64,000 nucleotides of DNA from Monocercomonoides exilis (GCA_001643675.2 LSRY02000005.1:2024001-2088000), one strand, 5' to 3'; shown: positions 45,201 through 56,048, numbered from the stretch's first letter. Numbers and translations: made by a program. The notes: generated by a model from the sequence alone, not told the origin.

Positions 45201-48200
45201 GCTGCAGTCTTCATTCTCTGTTTGTGTGCTAAGTGATCGAGACTTTGGGCGGATGGGCGAAAAGGGATTGACCAAGTTGAATGTGAGTGCCATTGAATGA
45301 GGCGAAGGAGGAGGAGTTGAAGAAGACGAAGGAGGAGGAGGGGGATAAGGCACAGATGACACAGCCATCACTCTGTCTGTTGAGTTAGAAAGAGAAGAAG
45401 AAGAAGAAGATGTTGATGTTGATGTTGATGAAGAGGAGGTGGAAGAAGATGTAGGTAATGATGATTGAGCAGAATTTGGTTGTGTGGACAGAAGTTGCTT
45501 CACAGAAAGAGGAGATGAAGAATCACCCGATTTCTCAAATTGATGCAAAATTGGATGAAATGAAGAAAGGCGAAGAGATGAGGAAGATCGAGGAAGATGC
45601 AATGAAGGTGAATGAACACCAGAAGAAGGCGAATGAGAACGAGAACGAGAAGAAGAAGGTGATGCGGAACGAGGAGGTGAATTAGAGACTTTAGGTGAAA
45701 CAGGAATAAGAGCAGAAAATGGCTGATTTTGCAGCACTGGCAATGTCAAAGAAGGAACAGAAGAGGAAGATGAAGAGGAGGAAGAGGAGGAAGAGGAGGA
45801 AGAGGATGACTTCACATCGACTTCTTTTTGGACTGGCTGAGCAATCGTTTGTTGTGAATGAAGAGGTATCAAATTAGAAGACTGCAGAGAAGCTGCAGCA
45901 GAAAATGAGCGGTGTGTTTGATCGGCTGCTGTTATGTTCTCAGAATCTTCAGACGAATCACATTCGTTTGTGTTCTTGCCATTTTGATAAAGTCTCTCTG
46001 AAATAGACATTTCATCATCGTCTGGCTTTTCTATTTGTTTATCGTCCTTTTCTGTCTGTTCTGTTCTGCCTGCTAATCTTCCTACTCTGTCGTCTTCTCC
46101 TCGCTGTTGTTGCTCTTCTGATTGAATGAATTGGGGCAGAAGAGGAAGGAAGTCCCGCACAAGTGCTGGGGAAGACGGAGAAATGCCATTTTGAAAGAGC
46201 TCAAAAGAAGGCTGTGTGATGTTTGTCAGCTGAGGCGAAGGGAAAGAAGAAGAAGAAGGAGAAGGCAGCTGGGGAATCACAACAAGACGAGGAGAAGAAT
46301 CGAAGTCGGCATTCAACTGAGACACATCTTGACTGCAGTTAAGTAAAGGGGAAGCAGATACGACTTGTGGTGACGATGAAACAGAAATAGGAAGAGATTC
46401 CAGTTGATGCGACAATTCTGAGTTGGCTGTCGAAGATGTTGAATCCGAATGAATCAGATTTCGAATGTCAGATGAAGAAGATGCAGTGCTTGAGAATGTT
46501 GTTTCAGCTGGCTGTTTCATTTCTTTGGCATTCTCATTGAACTTCGGATTTTGCTGTTGAGTTCTGTTGCTGCTTCGTCGAGGTGTGAATCCACTCATTC
46601 CGTTTGGATGCATTCTTTTTCGTGTGTACACATCTTCTTCTTTATTATAATTATTATTGTCATCATCCCCTTCTCTTTCATCCATTTTCATTCTTCTGCC
46701 CTTTTTCTGCACTGCCCCAAATCTTTTCTCTTTTTTTGCTGCTTCTTCAAGCTTTTCAACAACAACAACATCATCTTCTTCTTTTGCTCCATTTGAATTG
46801 AAATCAATTTGCAGGCACAGTTGTTGCGTAGGCAATGTCTGAGGCACCCACTCAATATGACTCTTTCGTATCTCTTTTATTGTCTTTCCTGTTTGCGTGC
46901 AATTTGCACTGTTTCGAGTGCTTCCTGTGCTGTCTTTCACATACAAAGCCATCTTCCTTCCAGCAATTGGTCGTGTAACTCCGTCTGCTGGTTGAGGAAT
47001 CGACGGGCGAGAAGAGAAAGAGCTAGCGCCAATGGCTGACGATGCAAAGAAAGGAGGAAACAGATGGCGGTTGAATGCTACAGAAGAAGTAGCTGCAAAT
47101 GTTGACGGATAAAATGGGGTGAAAGTTGGCCCTTGATTCATCAGCTGCAAAGAAGAGTATTCCTGCGGCTCAAATGCAGCTTTTCTCTCTTCAGAGCAAA
47201 ATTCACTGTCAAAAGCTTCTGGCAAATCACTCAGAAAGCTTCCTCTTTCGTTTGCTCCGCCTTCTTTTTCTTTTTCTTCGTCTTCTTTTTCTGCTTCTGC
47301 CATCGCTTCGATTGCATTCGACAACGACAGATTAAGCCGAGGCTGTCTGAGGGAAGCGAAGTGAATCACATTTCGAACACCCGAAGGAGCAGCTGTTGAA
47401 GATGCTGATGAGAAGGAAGAGGAAGAAGATGGAAAATGCAAATGATTGTATGTTGAAGGCAGATTGAGTGATGAAGAATGAAATGTTGGAGTAGACAAGC
47501 GAGATGTTTTATTCAAAAAAGATTGAGATGCAGCTGATGCACGAAGCGAGTGAGCTGGGCGAGTAAATCGACAAGAAGGAAGACGACTTGAAACAGAACC
47601 AAACGATCTTCGATTGAAAGCTGCGCGGTCAGCTGAAAGAGAAAGAGAAGAGCGGTGAGGATTGCGAGTGGTCGATGAAAGGGCTGCAGATGGAATGAAG
47701 TGAGATTTTGATGAATGCAACTTGTCAGAAGTGTTGGTGAGGAGAAGGTGTGGAATAAAAGGCAGAGGATTAGCAACAGCCAGATTCGGAGGAGGTGGAG
47801 GAGGAGGAGCATGCAAAGGTGATGGGGGAATGGCTTGATGGCGAATGTTGGGAGCGTTGTGGCATTCACTTTGGATAGGAGCATCATGGGCTGTTGCATT
47901 CTGCACTTCTGAGTTAAGCTCAGAATTGTCAGCGCTGCCGGATGAAGAGGGAAAGGAAGAGAAACTTGCACTCGAAGAAGAGAATGGCAGAGGTGAAGAA
48001 GTGGAGGAGGAGAAAGAGAAAAGAGAATCACTTCGAACCTGATTCTGTTTGTTTGTTTTAAAAGATAATAATTTTGTTTCAATTGGATCTTCTTTGTTGA
48101 ATTGTTGATTTTCACTTTGAGTAGAAGATAAATGCATTTCAGAAGAAGATGTTGCAACTGGCGTTACAAAATAAGATGAACAAGTAGATTGTGTTCTTTT

Positions 48201-49066
48201 TAGTTTTGCTTTATCATTTTGCTTCTCATTTGACTGTCCCATATAATTCGTCGTCTTTTGTTGGCAGCCATCCTGAGTATCTCTATTTTCTTCACTTAGA
48301 AAAATAATGCTATTTTGAATCGCAATTTCTTCGTCTTCTTCTTTCGTTAAATGCCCAGGACTGCTGACCTCAAAGTTATCTCGAAAATATTGAGATCCAT
48401 CCTTGTTATTAGTTCCGCACAGCAGCAAGCTTTTTTTGGAATGAAATAAATCCCGACTTTTAATAGACTCTACAAATTTATCATGCACAAAAATAGATTG
48501 CCTGCATGAAGTCAAAGGTCGGATTTTTGTTGAGTTCTGATCTATGTTTCTTTGGGACAATTGCAGAAAGTCATCATTTGTTGAAAACTCTTTTGAAAAT
48601 GGACTTGTATTTTTCGAAAGATTTTCCATATTTCTGTTTACGAAACGTTTTGTATCTGGGCAAATAGATTGCGAGCTTCGCGTTGAACGAGATGAAGTTG
48701 TTTGTTGCTCTTTCCCAAAATATTCTGATCTTGAAATTTCGTGAGAAGGCTTTGTACGCAAAGATTGAGATGCATGAACTGGAAAACATTTATCAAGAAA
48801 AAACTTGCAATTTGACTGCAAACCTTTATAAATGGATGGAGTTGCTGATTCCGGCTGAAAAAGTGAAAATTCACCATCCAAAAAATCATATTGCTTTTTG
48901 ATAATTAGCAATACACATTAAAGTACACATACAAAAATGTCAAATAAATTAAAAAAGCAAATAAAGAATATCATACGCTCGGTGTTTTAGGTTGAATAGG
49001 CACAGTTGATAGCTTTCCATCAAATTGTAATTGTGAAAATTCCAAAAAATCATTTTCACCGTGCAT
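39255..49066 (-). CDS. 3214-aa disordered Ser/Pro-rich protein, unknown function
   Basis: Three exons: 49066-48977, 48893-39546, 39461-39255, with introns of 83 and 84 bp (GTATGA to AAAAAG; GTATGT to AATCAG). The spliced start MHGENDFLEFSQLQFDG supplies the ATG that the long frame lacks. The protein has no signal peptide or membrane helix. It is dominated by Ser, Pro, Glu and Gln with poly-Ser and poly-Pro runs. Two charged segments look like coiled coils: about residues 1530-1580 (RRLNEELRERMEEDEAAV) and about 1880-1930 (AAEKEMLTKRWERERERD). Near residue 680 is a more ordered piece, GRKMALYVKDSTGSTRNS. SPR repeats precede the last exon, which is also SP-rich (SPRDHL, SPRSSPRLPTSP). SP/TP density suggests proline-directed phosphorylation; a cytoskeletal scaffold is one guess. 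I do not recognise a family. Confidence 0.72.
39715..39756. repeat. 9-bp tandem repeat encoding Ser-Pro-Arg
   Basis: GAGAGCGAG units repeat about four and a half times. On the minus strand they give the SPRSPRSPRSPR tract of the giant protein. Confidence 0.85.
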
Positions 49067-49527
49067 ATCGCTTCAATGTGAAAGCAACTAAAGAAAGTTA
49101 ATTTTCAATTTCCGTGGTGTTCTTTTGAAAGTTAATTTACTGAAATATAAAGCTTTCACTAAACCTAATGTTAACCCTTTATAAAATAAAAAAGAATTTT
49201 GAAGATATTTGGTTTGATATTTTATTCTTTATGAATTTTGTTTTGCATTTAAAGACAACGAAAATTTTGTTTTTTGAAAATCGTTCTTGTCACGAAAAAA
49301 GACAAAAAAAAGAATATCAAAGAAAAACTTTTTCTCCAAATGAAACTTCTTTGCATAACTCGTCAAACATAATTATTTGGATGAATCAAATTGAAAATTT
49401 TAAGAGAACATGTTCATTTGCAAGTTTTAAAGGATATTAAAAAAATGTCTGAATCTGCTTGTCTTTTTCTTTTCTTTTATTCATAATTAAAAAGCATTAG
49501 CTTCTTAATTCTCGAGAACTAATGAAA

Positions 49528-49585
49528 ATACAACTCCTCTTTCTATTTGGGATAGAGCTCCGTTTTATGGGCTCAGCCGATCAAT
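49528..49585 (+). repeat. left inverted terminal repeat of the DIRS element
   Basis: These 58 bases are an exact inverted copy of 54402-54459 as far as I can read. Outside this block the two ends diverge (TTTTCATTAG on the left, TATTAATTAG on the right side), giving the non-identical tips typical of DIRS elements. Confidence 0.92.
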
Positions 49586-49596
49586 AATAATAAACA

Positions 49597-50649
49597 ATGA
49601 GCGTGCTTCAGCCTGGACTCGAGTCGAGTCTGAATTCCTTATCTCAGGATATCAGCGGACCTCCGAGCAGCGTGGGATTTACGCAATCCACCTCCAGCAT
49701 ATTTTCCTCATCAGCCGCTACTATTCCGACACAAAATATTGCAATGGGCCTTGAAAACACATCAAGCCGTGAAGATCACAATGTTACAAACTTGCTCCAT
49801 CCACCTTTCCAACAATCTTCAAGCTCTTCTCAGCCCCAAATATTTCCAGGTCCAACAACACTTGAGCAACACCCAATCAATTCTCCGCAAACGACGCAGC
49901 AGCAGAATATTCTTCAAACGATAGACACTTCGCAAGAACACCTGATGGAGAAAGACAATTATCAACCGAACTTCAAATACATTTGTTTCTCGCTTTTCGG
50001 AGATAAAACAAAGGATTCAATATTCGAAATGCATTTTCCTGAACAAGCAGGCTCAAATCCCACAATTTACTCGAATTTCTCAGCACCTCCGTTTATTCCA
50101 GAGGCTATCCACCCAATTCAAAGAACATCAAATTGGTGCTACGACGCTCTAGAACAAAATGGATTCAAAATCGAAGAAAAATTGATATCGGCAATAAAAG
50201 CGCTTATTATTGGAAAAGATATGGTAGATAAGGGATTGGACCCAAGTGCAGTTTTGGCTGATTCTTTCTTAATGATGGTTAAAGCACTCCAGGAAGCGAG
50301 AACACAAAGGATCCAAGCAGTTTATGGATTCAGAGCCGCAAGGACATTGAAAGAAGAAGATGGAGACCAATTGCTTTCCAAGAGGCAACTTGAAACGTTG
50401 AAGATCGCTGAGCCGAAACAAAAATTGCTTCCTCGATCGCAGGGATGGATCAGACCGTACACAAATACATTCTCACTTAAAAACCAGTTTTTTCGGACAA
50501 GAAGGATCCCATTTACAAGAAGAAAATTCAGTTCAAACAGCAGCAGAAGCTCCCAGAGAACCAGCAGAACTTGGAGCTCCAACAAATGGGATCCTCGAAG
50601 AAAGTTGGAGGAAGAACAAGACTCTTTCTCAAGAACTGGTCCGAAATAG
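49597..50649 (+). CDS. DIRS ORF1, gag-like protein
   Basis: 350 aa starting 12 bp after the left repeat. The first 110 residues are Ser/Gln/Pro-rich. A more ordered part follows (YICFSLFGDKTKDSIFEMHF, NWCYDALEQNGFKIEEKLIS, ALIIGKDMVDKGLDP), then a basic C-terminus (QFFRTRRIPFTRRKF). I see no zinc knuckle. Position and composition fit the nucleocapsid-like ORF1 of DIRS elements. Its end overlaps the start of the RT frame by about 80 bp. Confidence 0.72.
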   Translation: MSVLQPGLESSLNSLSQDISGPPSSVGFTQSTSSIFSSSAATIPTQNIAMGLENTSSREDHNVTNLLHPPFQQSSSSSQPQIFPGPTTLEQHPINSPQTTQQQNILQTIDTSQEHLMEKDNYQPNFKYICFSLFGDKTKDSIFEMHFPEQAGSNPTIYSNFSAPPFIPEAIHPIQRTSNWCYDALEQNGFKIEEKLISAIKALIIGKDMVDKGLDPSAVLADSFLMMVKALQEARTQRIQAVYGFRAARTLKEEDGDQLLSKRQLETLKIAEPKQKLLPRSQGWIRPYTNTFSLKNQFFRTRRIPFTRRKFSSNSSRSSQRTSRTWSSNKWDPRRKLEEEQDSFSRTGPK

Positions 50650-52497
50650 GGGCCAGGAGAATTATAGAGAAGGGAGCTTGTCCTGTTTGGAGAAGCAGAG
50701 AGGCACGGGACAAGCTGAAAAAGGAAGTCAAAGCAGGACATGGTTTCATTGGATCCCAGGAGCAGGAGAGGGAGTGCGAGAAGTGGATAGCGGAAGCACT
50801 GGATTGTGGGATATTGAAGAGGATCAAGTTCGAAGATGCAAAATGCCTCAGCAAACTGTTTTTCGTAAAGAAGAAGAACGGGAAATGGAGACAAATATTG
50901 GACTGCAGACCTCTGAACAAAGCCCTGAAATCAATCAAGTTCAAGCTGGAGGATCACAGAACTGTGGAAAAGTTGATGGAAAAGGGAGATTTTGCAACCT
51001 CATTGGATCTCTCTCAAGCATATTTCTTAATCCCTGTTCGCGAAGATTTCATCCCGTTTTTGGCTTTCAAATTTCATCAAGAAACAATAGCGTTTCGATG
51101 CCTTCCATTTGGAATGAAGGATGCCCCAAGAATCTTTACGAAGATCATGCGTTCAATTATAAAGCTGGTGAGAATGAAATGGAAAGTTCGTTGCATCTCT
51201 TATCTGGACGATGTCCTCTTTTCTTCACAAGGACAAACAGAAGCTGGAGCAAATAACAAAGGAGGTTATGGATTGGTTCTCCCAACTTGGTCTGATGGTC
51301 AACAAGGAGAAAAGCGAACTTCAGGCAAAGCAAAGATTCAACTTTCTGGGATGGAAATGGGATTCGATTCAGTCGACAGTGGCTCTGAACGAAGAGAGAA
51401 TTGCCTCCATTGTTCAGAAGTGTCACATGGTACTGATAAACACAATAAAGAGGCGTCCAATCTCAGTCAGAAGATTTGCTTCAATTGTGGGGCAAATAAG
51501 CGCTGCCAGATTTGTCCACACAGACGCATCATTACACATGACAAACCTTTATCAATGCCTAATGAAGAATGTCAACATCAATGGATGGAACGGACAATGT
51601 CGACTTCATTTTGGAATCATTCCAGAATTGACATTCTGGATAAGCGAAGTCAGGAAGAGAAAACAAAGAACGCTTCAATCCTTTGGCTCCCCTCAGGTGA
51701 CGATTACAACAGATGCCTCGCCATGGGCATGCGGAGGAAGTGTAAAGATATCAGGACAACTCAAGAAGATTTTTCACGTCCCTTTGAACAGAGTTGCTCA
51801 AAACCAAACGTCAAACTTCAGGGAATTACTTGCAGTCAAGATTGCGCTAGCAAGGTTTTCTCAGGATATCGCAAAACTGTCGGAAAGGAAGGTGTTGATA
51901 CGCTCGGACAACACATCGGTAGTTTACAACATAAACAGATGGGGAGCAGGAAAGAATCTGCGACCTCTATTGAAAGAGATCAGGAAACTTGTGGAGAGTC
52001 AGGGAATCCAGGTCAAAGCAGTTCATATTGCAGGAAAAAGAAATGTGGAGGCAGATGCCCTGTCAAGACTCGAGCAGTCGGGAGATTACGAAATCAAAAA
52101 TCAGGCTCTTCAGATGGCACTCAACTACCTCAGGATCAAACCGACTCTGGATGCGTTTGCAAGTGCAAAGAACAGAAAGCTTCAACGGTGGTGCGGGCCA
52201 GGCAGCAGATTATGTCAGGACGGTCTGAGCTATCCGTGGAAGGGCGAGGTGGTTCTTGCCCATCCGCCAATTCCACTGATCCTTCAGACGATGAGGAAAG
52301 CGTTGAAGGAGAGAGCGAAGATGATTCTTCTGATACCGGATTGGACGAATCAGATTTGGAGCCAGACCCTTCAACTGTGGAAAAGACGATTCATGAGATG
52401 GAGATGTTCACGAATGATATTACTACCAGGGCAGGGTCTGAAGGCGAGAGGAGCAGCGCTTCCTCCGGGAGGTTACCTGGCAATAAGCTTTCCCTAG
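50571..52497 (+). CDS. DIRS reverse transcriptase / RNase H / methyltransferase-like ORF, split by a one-base shift
   Basis: The RT begins in the frame of 50571: LFFVKKKNGKWRQILDCRPLN, FATSLDLSQAYFLIPV, AFRCLPFGMKDAPRIFTKIM and the active-site box YLDDVLF (51201-51221). After 51221 the homology continues in the next frame (from 51223: LHKDKQKLEQITKEVMDW, LMVNKEKSEL, FNFLGWKWDS), so one extra T in the run at 51219-51222 breaks the ORF. RNase H follows: TITTDASPWACGG, FRELLAVKIAL, LIRSDNTSVVYNIN, HIAGKRNVEADALSR. The last part (KPTLDAFASAKNRK, YPWKGEVVLAHPPIPLI, ILLIPDWTNQIW) matches the methyltransferase-like domain of DIRS elements. The shift may be a disabling mutation, a sequencing error or programmed frameshifting. 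Confidence 0.85.
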
Positions 52498-54086
52498 TCA
52501 AGAAGGCAGGTGAACAGTGGTTTGAGCAGGGCCTACGAAAACTTAATGTTCCGGACAGCATGATAATACACATTAAAAATAGTGTTGCCACGTCAACATG
52601 GACAACATACACATTTGGATTCGCACATTTCGCAAACGCTTGGATCAAGGGGAATATGGGGGAGTTACCGTCAGATCCTGTGATTTGGGTGAGGAAGTGC
52701 TTGGACACTTTCATATGTTTAGATAATGAGGGTTTTCCTCCTCAGTGCTTAAAGCAAGCAAGGTCCGCAGTGTCGCTATTCACAAGAAGTGCTTTCTCTT
52801 TCGATTTAGGAACAGTACCGATAATAAAGACATTCTTTCGATCTATCATGAGAAAGGAAAAGAAAAGAGCTCCGTACGAGGAAATATGGGATCCACAGGT
52901 CCTTTTCAATTATCTCCGAACTCTGTGGCCCAACGAGACTTTGAGCGTATACTCTCTGACATTGAAATCAATAACTCTGTGTATGTTATTCACTGCATGC
53001 ATGTTTTCAGAACTGGCGAGCATTTCAATGAACGATTCGATAATCTCTGAGAATGCAATTCATCTCTCAGTCCAATTGAAAACAAGACTCGCAAGATCGT
53101 TCATCACAGTCCCTAAACTGAAGGAGATCCAGTCAGATGTTTGTCCAGTTCGTGCAATATTGGAACTTTGGAACCAAATTAAAGTTTTGTATCCAGGAAG
53201 AGACACGTTCATAATAAACACGAGAACCGGATCAAGAATGTCAAAGGATGGAATTCGTAAACTCGCAAAGGAGGCAATGAAGCAGGCAGGAATCAACCCC
53301 TCGTTTCGGCCTTCCACTATAAAGCATGCAGCTTTGTCTGCTCTCCTTGCCGCTGGAGTTCCGGAGGTTATGGTAGCACACTTTGCCAGATTGTCTCCCA
53401 CAGCTCACACACCAACTAATTCTGACTTCAAAACAAACACTGCTCAAGCGATGGCCCAGGTTCTGACAGAGCACCAACCATTCCCACAAACGGGGTCTCA
53501 AATACAACCTTGGAGTGCACAAATAACTCAAGGATCTTCTTTTGCAAACATCCAAGCTCCAAACCAATCTGCAATTATCGTGTTTCCTGTTCAACATGAT
53601 ATGGCCCTTTCACCTCAACCACATCCTTCGCAACTGTATCAACAACAACCTCAGACGTTTAATTTTCAGCCCTCCTCTCAGTATTTTCAAAGCCAGCAAC
53701 CTTCAAATACAATTGGATTATCGCTGGCGCAACCACAAACTTTTAATTCCCCACAACTATCTTTACAGGCAAATTGTTCCATTCCAACACAACAGCTTCC
53801 CTCTCTCACAGAACAGAGCATTGACATGGACATCGAAGAGTCGCAATCATCGCAGACCGTTGGAGAGGAGAAGGATATCAATAAGGAAAATGAAGAAGTC
53901 AAAGAAGTTGAAGATAAACTGCACAATAAGGAAAACATTTGCATTGATCAGGAAGAGGATTCGAAGCGATCATGTTCCCATTCAACTGTCAAGAAATCAA
54001 GAAATATTTGCACACGAACAGAGAGAGTGGTAACAAGAGCCTACGCAATATTAATGGAACAGGAGACACAAAACATGCCCAATTAA
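52200..54086 (+). CDS. DIRS tyrosine recombinase (YR) ORF
   Basis: This is in the same frame as 50571, which stays open through the whole RT/RH region, so the true start is unclear. An acidic segment (near 52290-52390) leads into the core-binding part (VATSTWTTYTFGFAHFANAW, FPPQCLKQARSAVSLF). The catalytic part follows: LKSITLCMLFTACMFSELASI, ARSFITVPK, RTGSRMSKDGIRKLAKEAMK, STIKHAALSALLAAGVPEVM. Positions where YRs carry Arg-I, Arg-II and Tyr read Met (ACMFSEL), Lys (TIKHAAL) and no clear Tyr (SPTAHTPTNSDF). The C-terminus is Gln/Pro-rich, then acidic. The YR normally inserts the circular cDNA. This copy is probably catalytically impaired if my alignment is right. Confidence 0.78.
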   Translation, partial: RQQIMSGRSELSVEGRGGSCPSANSTDPSDDEESVEGESEDDSSDTGLDESDLEPDPSTVEKTIHEMEMFTNDITTRAGSEGERSSASSGRLPGNKLSLVKKAGEQWFEQGLRKLNVPDSMIIHIKNSVATSTWTTYTFGFAHFANAWIKGNMGELPSDPVIWVRKCLDTFICLDNEGFPPQCLKQARSAVSLFTRSAFSFDLGTVPIIKTFFRSIMRKEKKRAPYEEIWDPQVLFNYLRTLWPNETLSVYSLTLKSITLCMLFTACMFSELASISMNDSIISENAIHLSVQLKTRLARSFITVPKLKEIQSDVCPVRAILELWNQIKVLYPGRDTFIINTRTGSRMSKDGIRKLAKEAMKQAGINPSFRPSTIKHAALSALLAAGVPEVMVAHFARLSPTAHTPTNSDFKTNTAQAMAQVLTEHQPFPQTGSQIQPWSAQITQGSSFANIQAPNQSAIIVFPVQHDMALSPQPHPSQLYQQQPQTFNFQPSSQYFQSQQPSNTIGLSLAQPQTFNSPQLSLQANCSIPTQQLPSLTEQSIDMDIEESQSSQTVGEEKDINKENEEVKEVEDKLHNKENICIDQEEDSKRSCSHSTVKKSRNICTRTERVVTRAYAILMEQETQNMPN

Positions 54087-54091
54087 TGATA

Positions 54092-54193
54092 TCCCAAATA
54101 GAAAGAGGAGTTGTATTTTCATTAGTTCTCGAGAATTAAGAAGCTAATGCTTTTTAATTCGTTAGAGAACTAATTAATATACAACTCCTCTTT
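54092..54193 (+). repeat. internal complementary region (ICR) of the DIRS element
   Basis: The first half is the reverse complement of the left tip from about 49489 to 49550. The second half is the reverse complement of the right tip from about 54443 to 54482. The junction GCTTTTT/AATTCG marks where the ends meet in the presumed circular intermediate. In the DIRS model the ICR is the template that lets the terminal sequence be completed during reverse transcription. Confidence 0.9.
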
Positions 54194-54401
54194 TCCCTCC
54201 ACAAAGCGAAGCTTTTCCCACCCATGGAACTTACAGTTAATAAAACCTTTTCTTGCATTTTGAAAGTCTTCGTGTTTTGTAGTCATAAAAGAAAGATATA
54301 ACTCCTCAGTGCAAATTTGCACAGCCTGTTATTGGACGCTAACTTTTTAATTCTTTTTTACTTTTTCATCACATCAGCAAACACCACAAATTTCACGTCA
54401 C

Positions 54402-54459
54402 ATTGATCGGCTGAGCCCATAAAACGGAGCTCTATCCCAAATAGAAAGAGGAGTTGTAT
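54402..54459 (-). repeat. right inverted terminal repeat of the DIRS element
   Basis: The inverted copy of 49528-49585. It is followed by the right tip to 54482, which matches the second half of the ICR in reverse complement. Confidence 0.92.
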
Positions 54460-54614
54460 ATTAATTAGTTCTCTAACGAATTGAAATCATATTAAAAGAT
54501 GAAAATACAAAAAGTTCTTCTAAGGATATTTTTTTCAAGTTTGACAGATAATCAATATAGAAAATTCAAAAATTTGAGAGGAAAATTATCAAACATCTCA
54601 TGCTCCCAAATGAA

Positions 54615-56048
54615 CTAGTTGTAGTCTGAAATTTTTGTTGATAATTCATAGCCATATTCACTGTTAAGAAAGTCAAATATTCCATGAAAGCTTGTAATGA
54701 CATCTTCATATCCTTCTTCTTCCATCTTTCCAAATGACTCCATTTTGGTTGCTTTTCTTTTCGCTTCCACTTTTTCATCTTTCTCTTTTATTTTCAATCG
54801 CTTCGAAACATTCGTAAAAAATAGTAAGTATTCATACGCCATCTTATCATCCAATGTTGGTCTCTGTATCTCCTCCAAATAGAGTCCAATAGTTCCGCTT
54901 TCCAAAAAGTTATCAGTTTTCACGTCTTTATTTTCTGCTGCTTCTCTTAACGAATAAAGGCATTGTAATTGAATTCCAAAGCAATTATCTCTTGATGCTC
55001 TATACACTTGAGAAATACTTCTGATAAGCCCAGAATATTCTTCATTCCACGATCTGCAATTGCGAAAATAAATTTCCAACATTTCGAACCATCTCATCAA
55101 AACAATCTCATCTTCAGTTTCTTTTCCTCTTTCTTCTTTTCTCTTCCAATCCATACACTTTGAAAGATCTTCCAGTTCTTTTGCAGCTTCCCTCACAAAA
55201 TGTAGTTCATTCACAATCACTTCTGTAAAGCTTTCATCATTATAAGATCTGTATATCAAAAACTTCCAAGCAGACTGATAGGCAAGTCGAGTCAAGTTGT
55301 GATGTTCCCGGCGATATTTAATGATTTCTTTGATTTCATTCAAATACAGTTTTTGTTCAATAAACTAATAAAAAAAAGAGGAAAAATTCATTCACATAAA
55401 AAATAAAATTGAAATGTTCATACATCATTTTCATCAATGCAGCTCAAAGCCAGCAAACTCATCTCCATTTCTTTCTGAACTTTCTTGCTTTCCTCTTTCT
55501 TCGAAGCAATCTTCAGAAGACATGGCACAACGATTGAAAGAATTTCATCAAAAATGTCATCATCACCCAGCAAAGCAAAACATTCACAAAGATCAGTTAA
55601 AAGCTTTTCATCTTTTTTCTTCTCATTTTCATCAATTATCATCTCTTTCATACTTTCTCTCAATGATGAATAATCAAAAGAATAGCATATGAAGCATTTC
55701 AATTCCTTGTAATATCCAACATGCTTCAACAGCAAAATTGCATTTTCCATCGAAATCATCATTTCTTCAATCATTCTGTTGATCGTATCGAACAGTTCTA
55801 TTGTGAAAATTGATCTGAATTCTTCTTCACTCATTTCCTCAACCATTCCGTTCATTTCAAGGATTGTATGCTTTTGTTCAATTTCATTGTAGTGTTCCAG
55901 CTCACGAAGCAATTCTTCCAAAATTATCGAAACATGTCAAATAAAGTTCTTTCAAACAATAGATTAAATTCACAAACTTGAAAACTTCTCTGCAAGTGAT
56001 GGCTCCTGAACATCATCATTGGATTTAGCTTCATCACACATTTTCATT
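54615..56048 (-). CDS. helical-repeat protein of a likely oxymonad-specific family
   Basis: The probable exons are about 56048-55978, about 55916-55424 and 55364-54615. The second intron (59 bp, GTATGA to TTATTAG) joins cleanly: ENDFIEQKLYLNEIKEIIKY. The protein, about 440 aa, is made of amphipathic helices rich in Leu, Glu and Lys (LLRELEHYNEIEQKHTI, MSMENAILLLKHVGYYKEL-like, EMEMSLLALSCID, AYQSAWKFLIYRSYNDES). This suggests an armadillo/HEAT-like solenoid, and I believe close relatives are abundant in oxymonads, with no known function. The first junction is not clean: exon 1 (MKMCDEAKSNDDVQEPSL) ends in a phase that does not fit the only nearby acceptor (GGAAG at about 55917). The gene may therefore be frameshifted, or its 5' intron may use a site I cannot see. 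Confidence 0.6.

Larger units (their letters stand above)
49488..54482 (+). mobile_element. DIRS-type tyrosine-recombinase retrotransposon, about 5.0 kb
   Basis: The order is gag-like ORF, RT/RNase H/methyltransferase ORF overlapping a tyrosine-recombinase (YR) ORF, then an internal complementary region (ICR) and a right terminal repeat. The two ends share a 58-bp inverted repeat (49528-49585 and 54402-54459). The ICR (about 54092-54193) is the reverse complement of the right end joined to the left end, exactly as a circular DIRS intermediate would show. The host DNA reads ATT before the left end and the right end closes with ATT, so the boundaries fall in a shared short sequence. No target-site duplication is seen, as expected for YR integration. 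It sits about 420 bp upstream of the start of the minus-strand giant gene. Confidence 0.93.
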
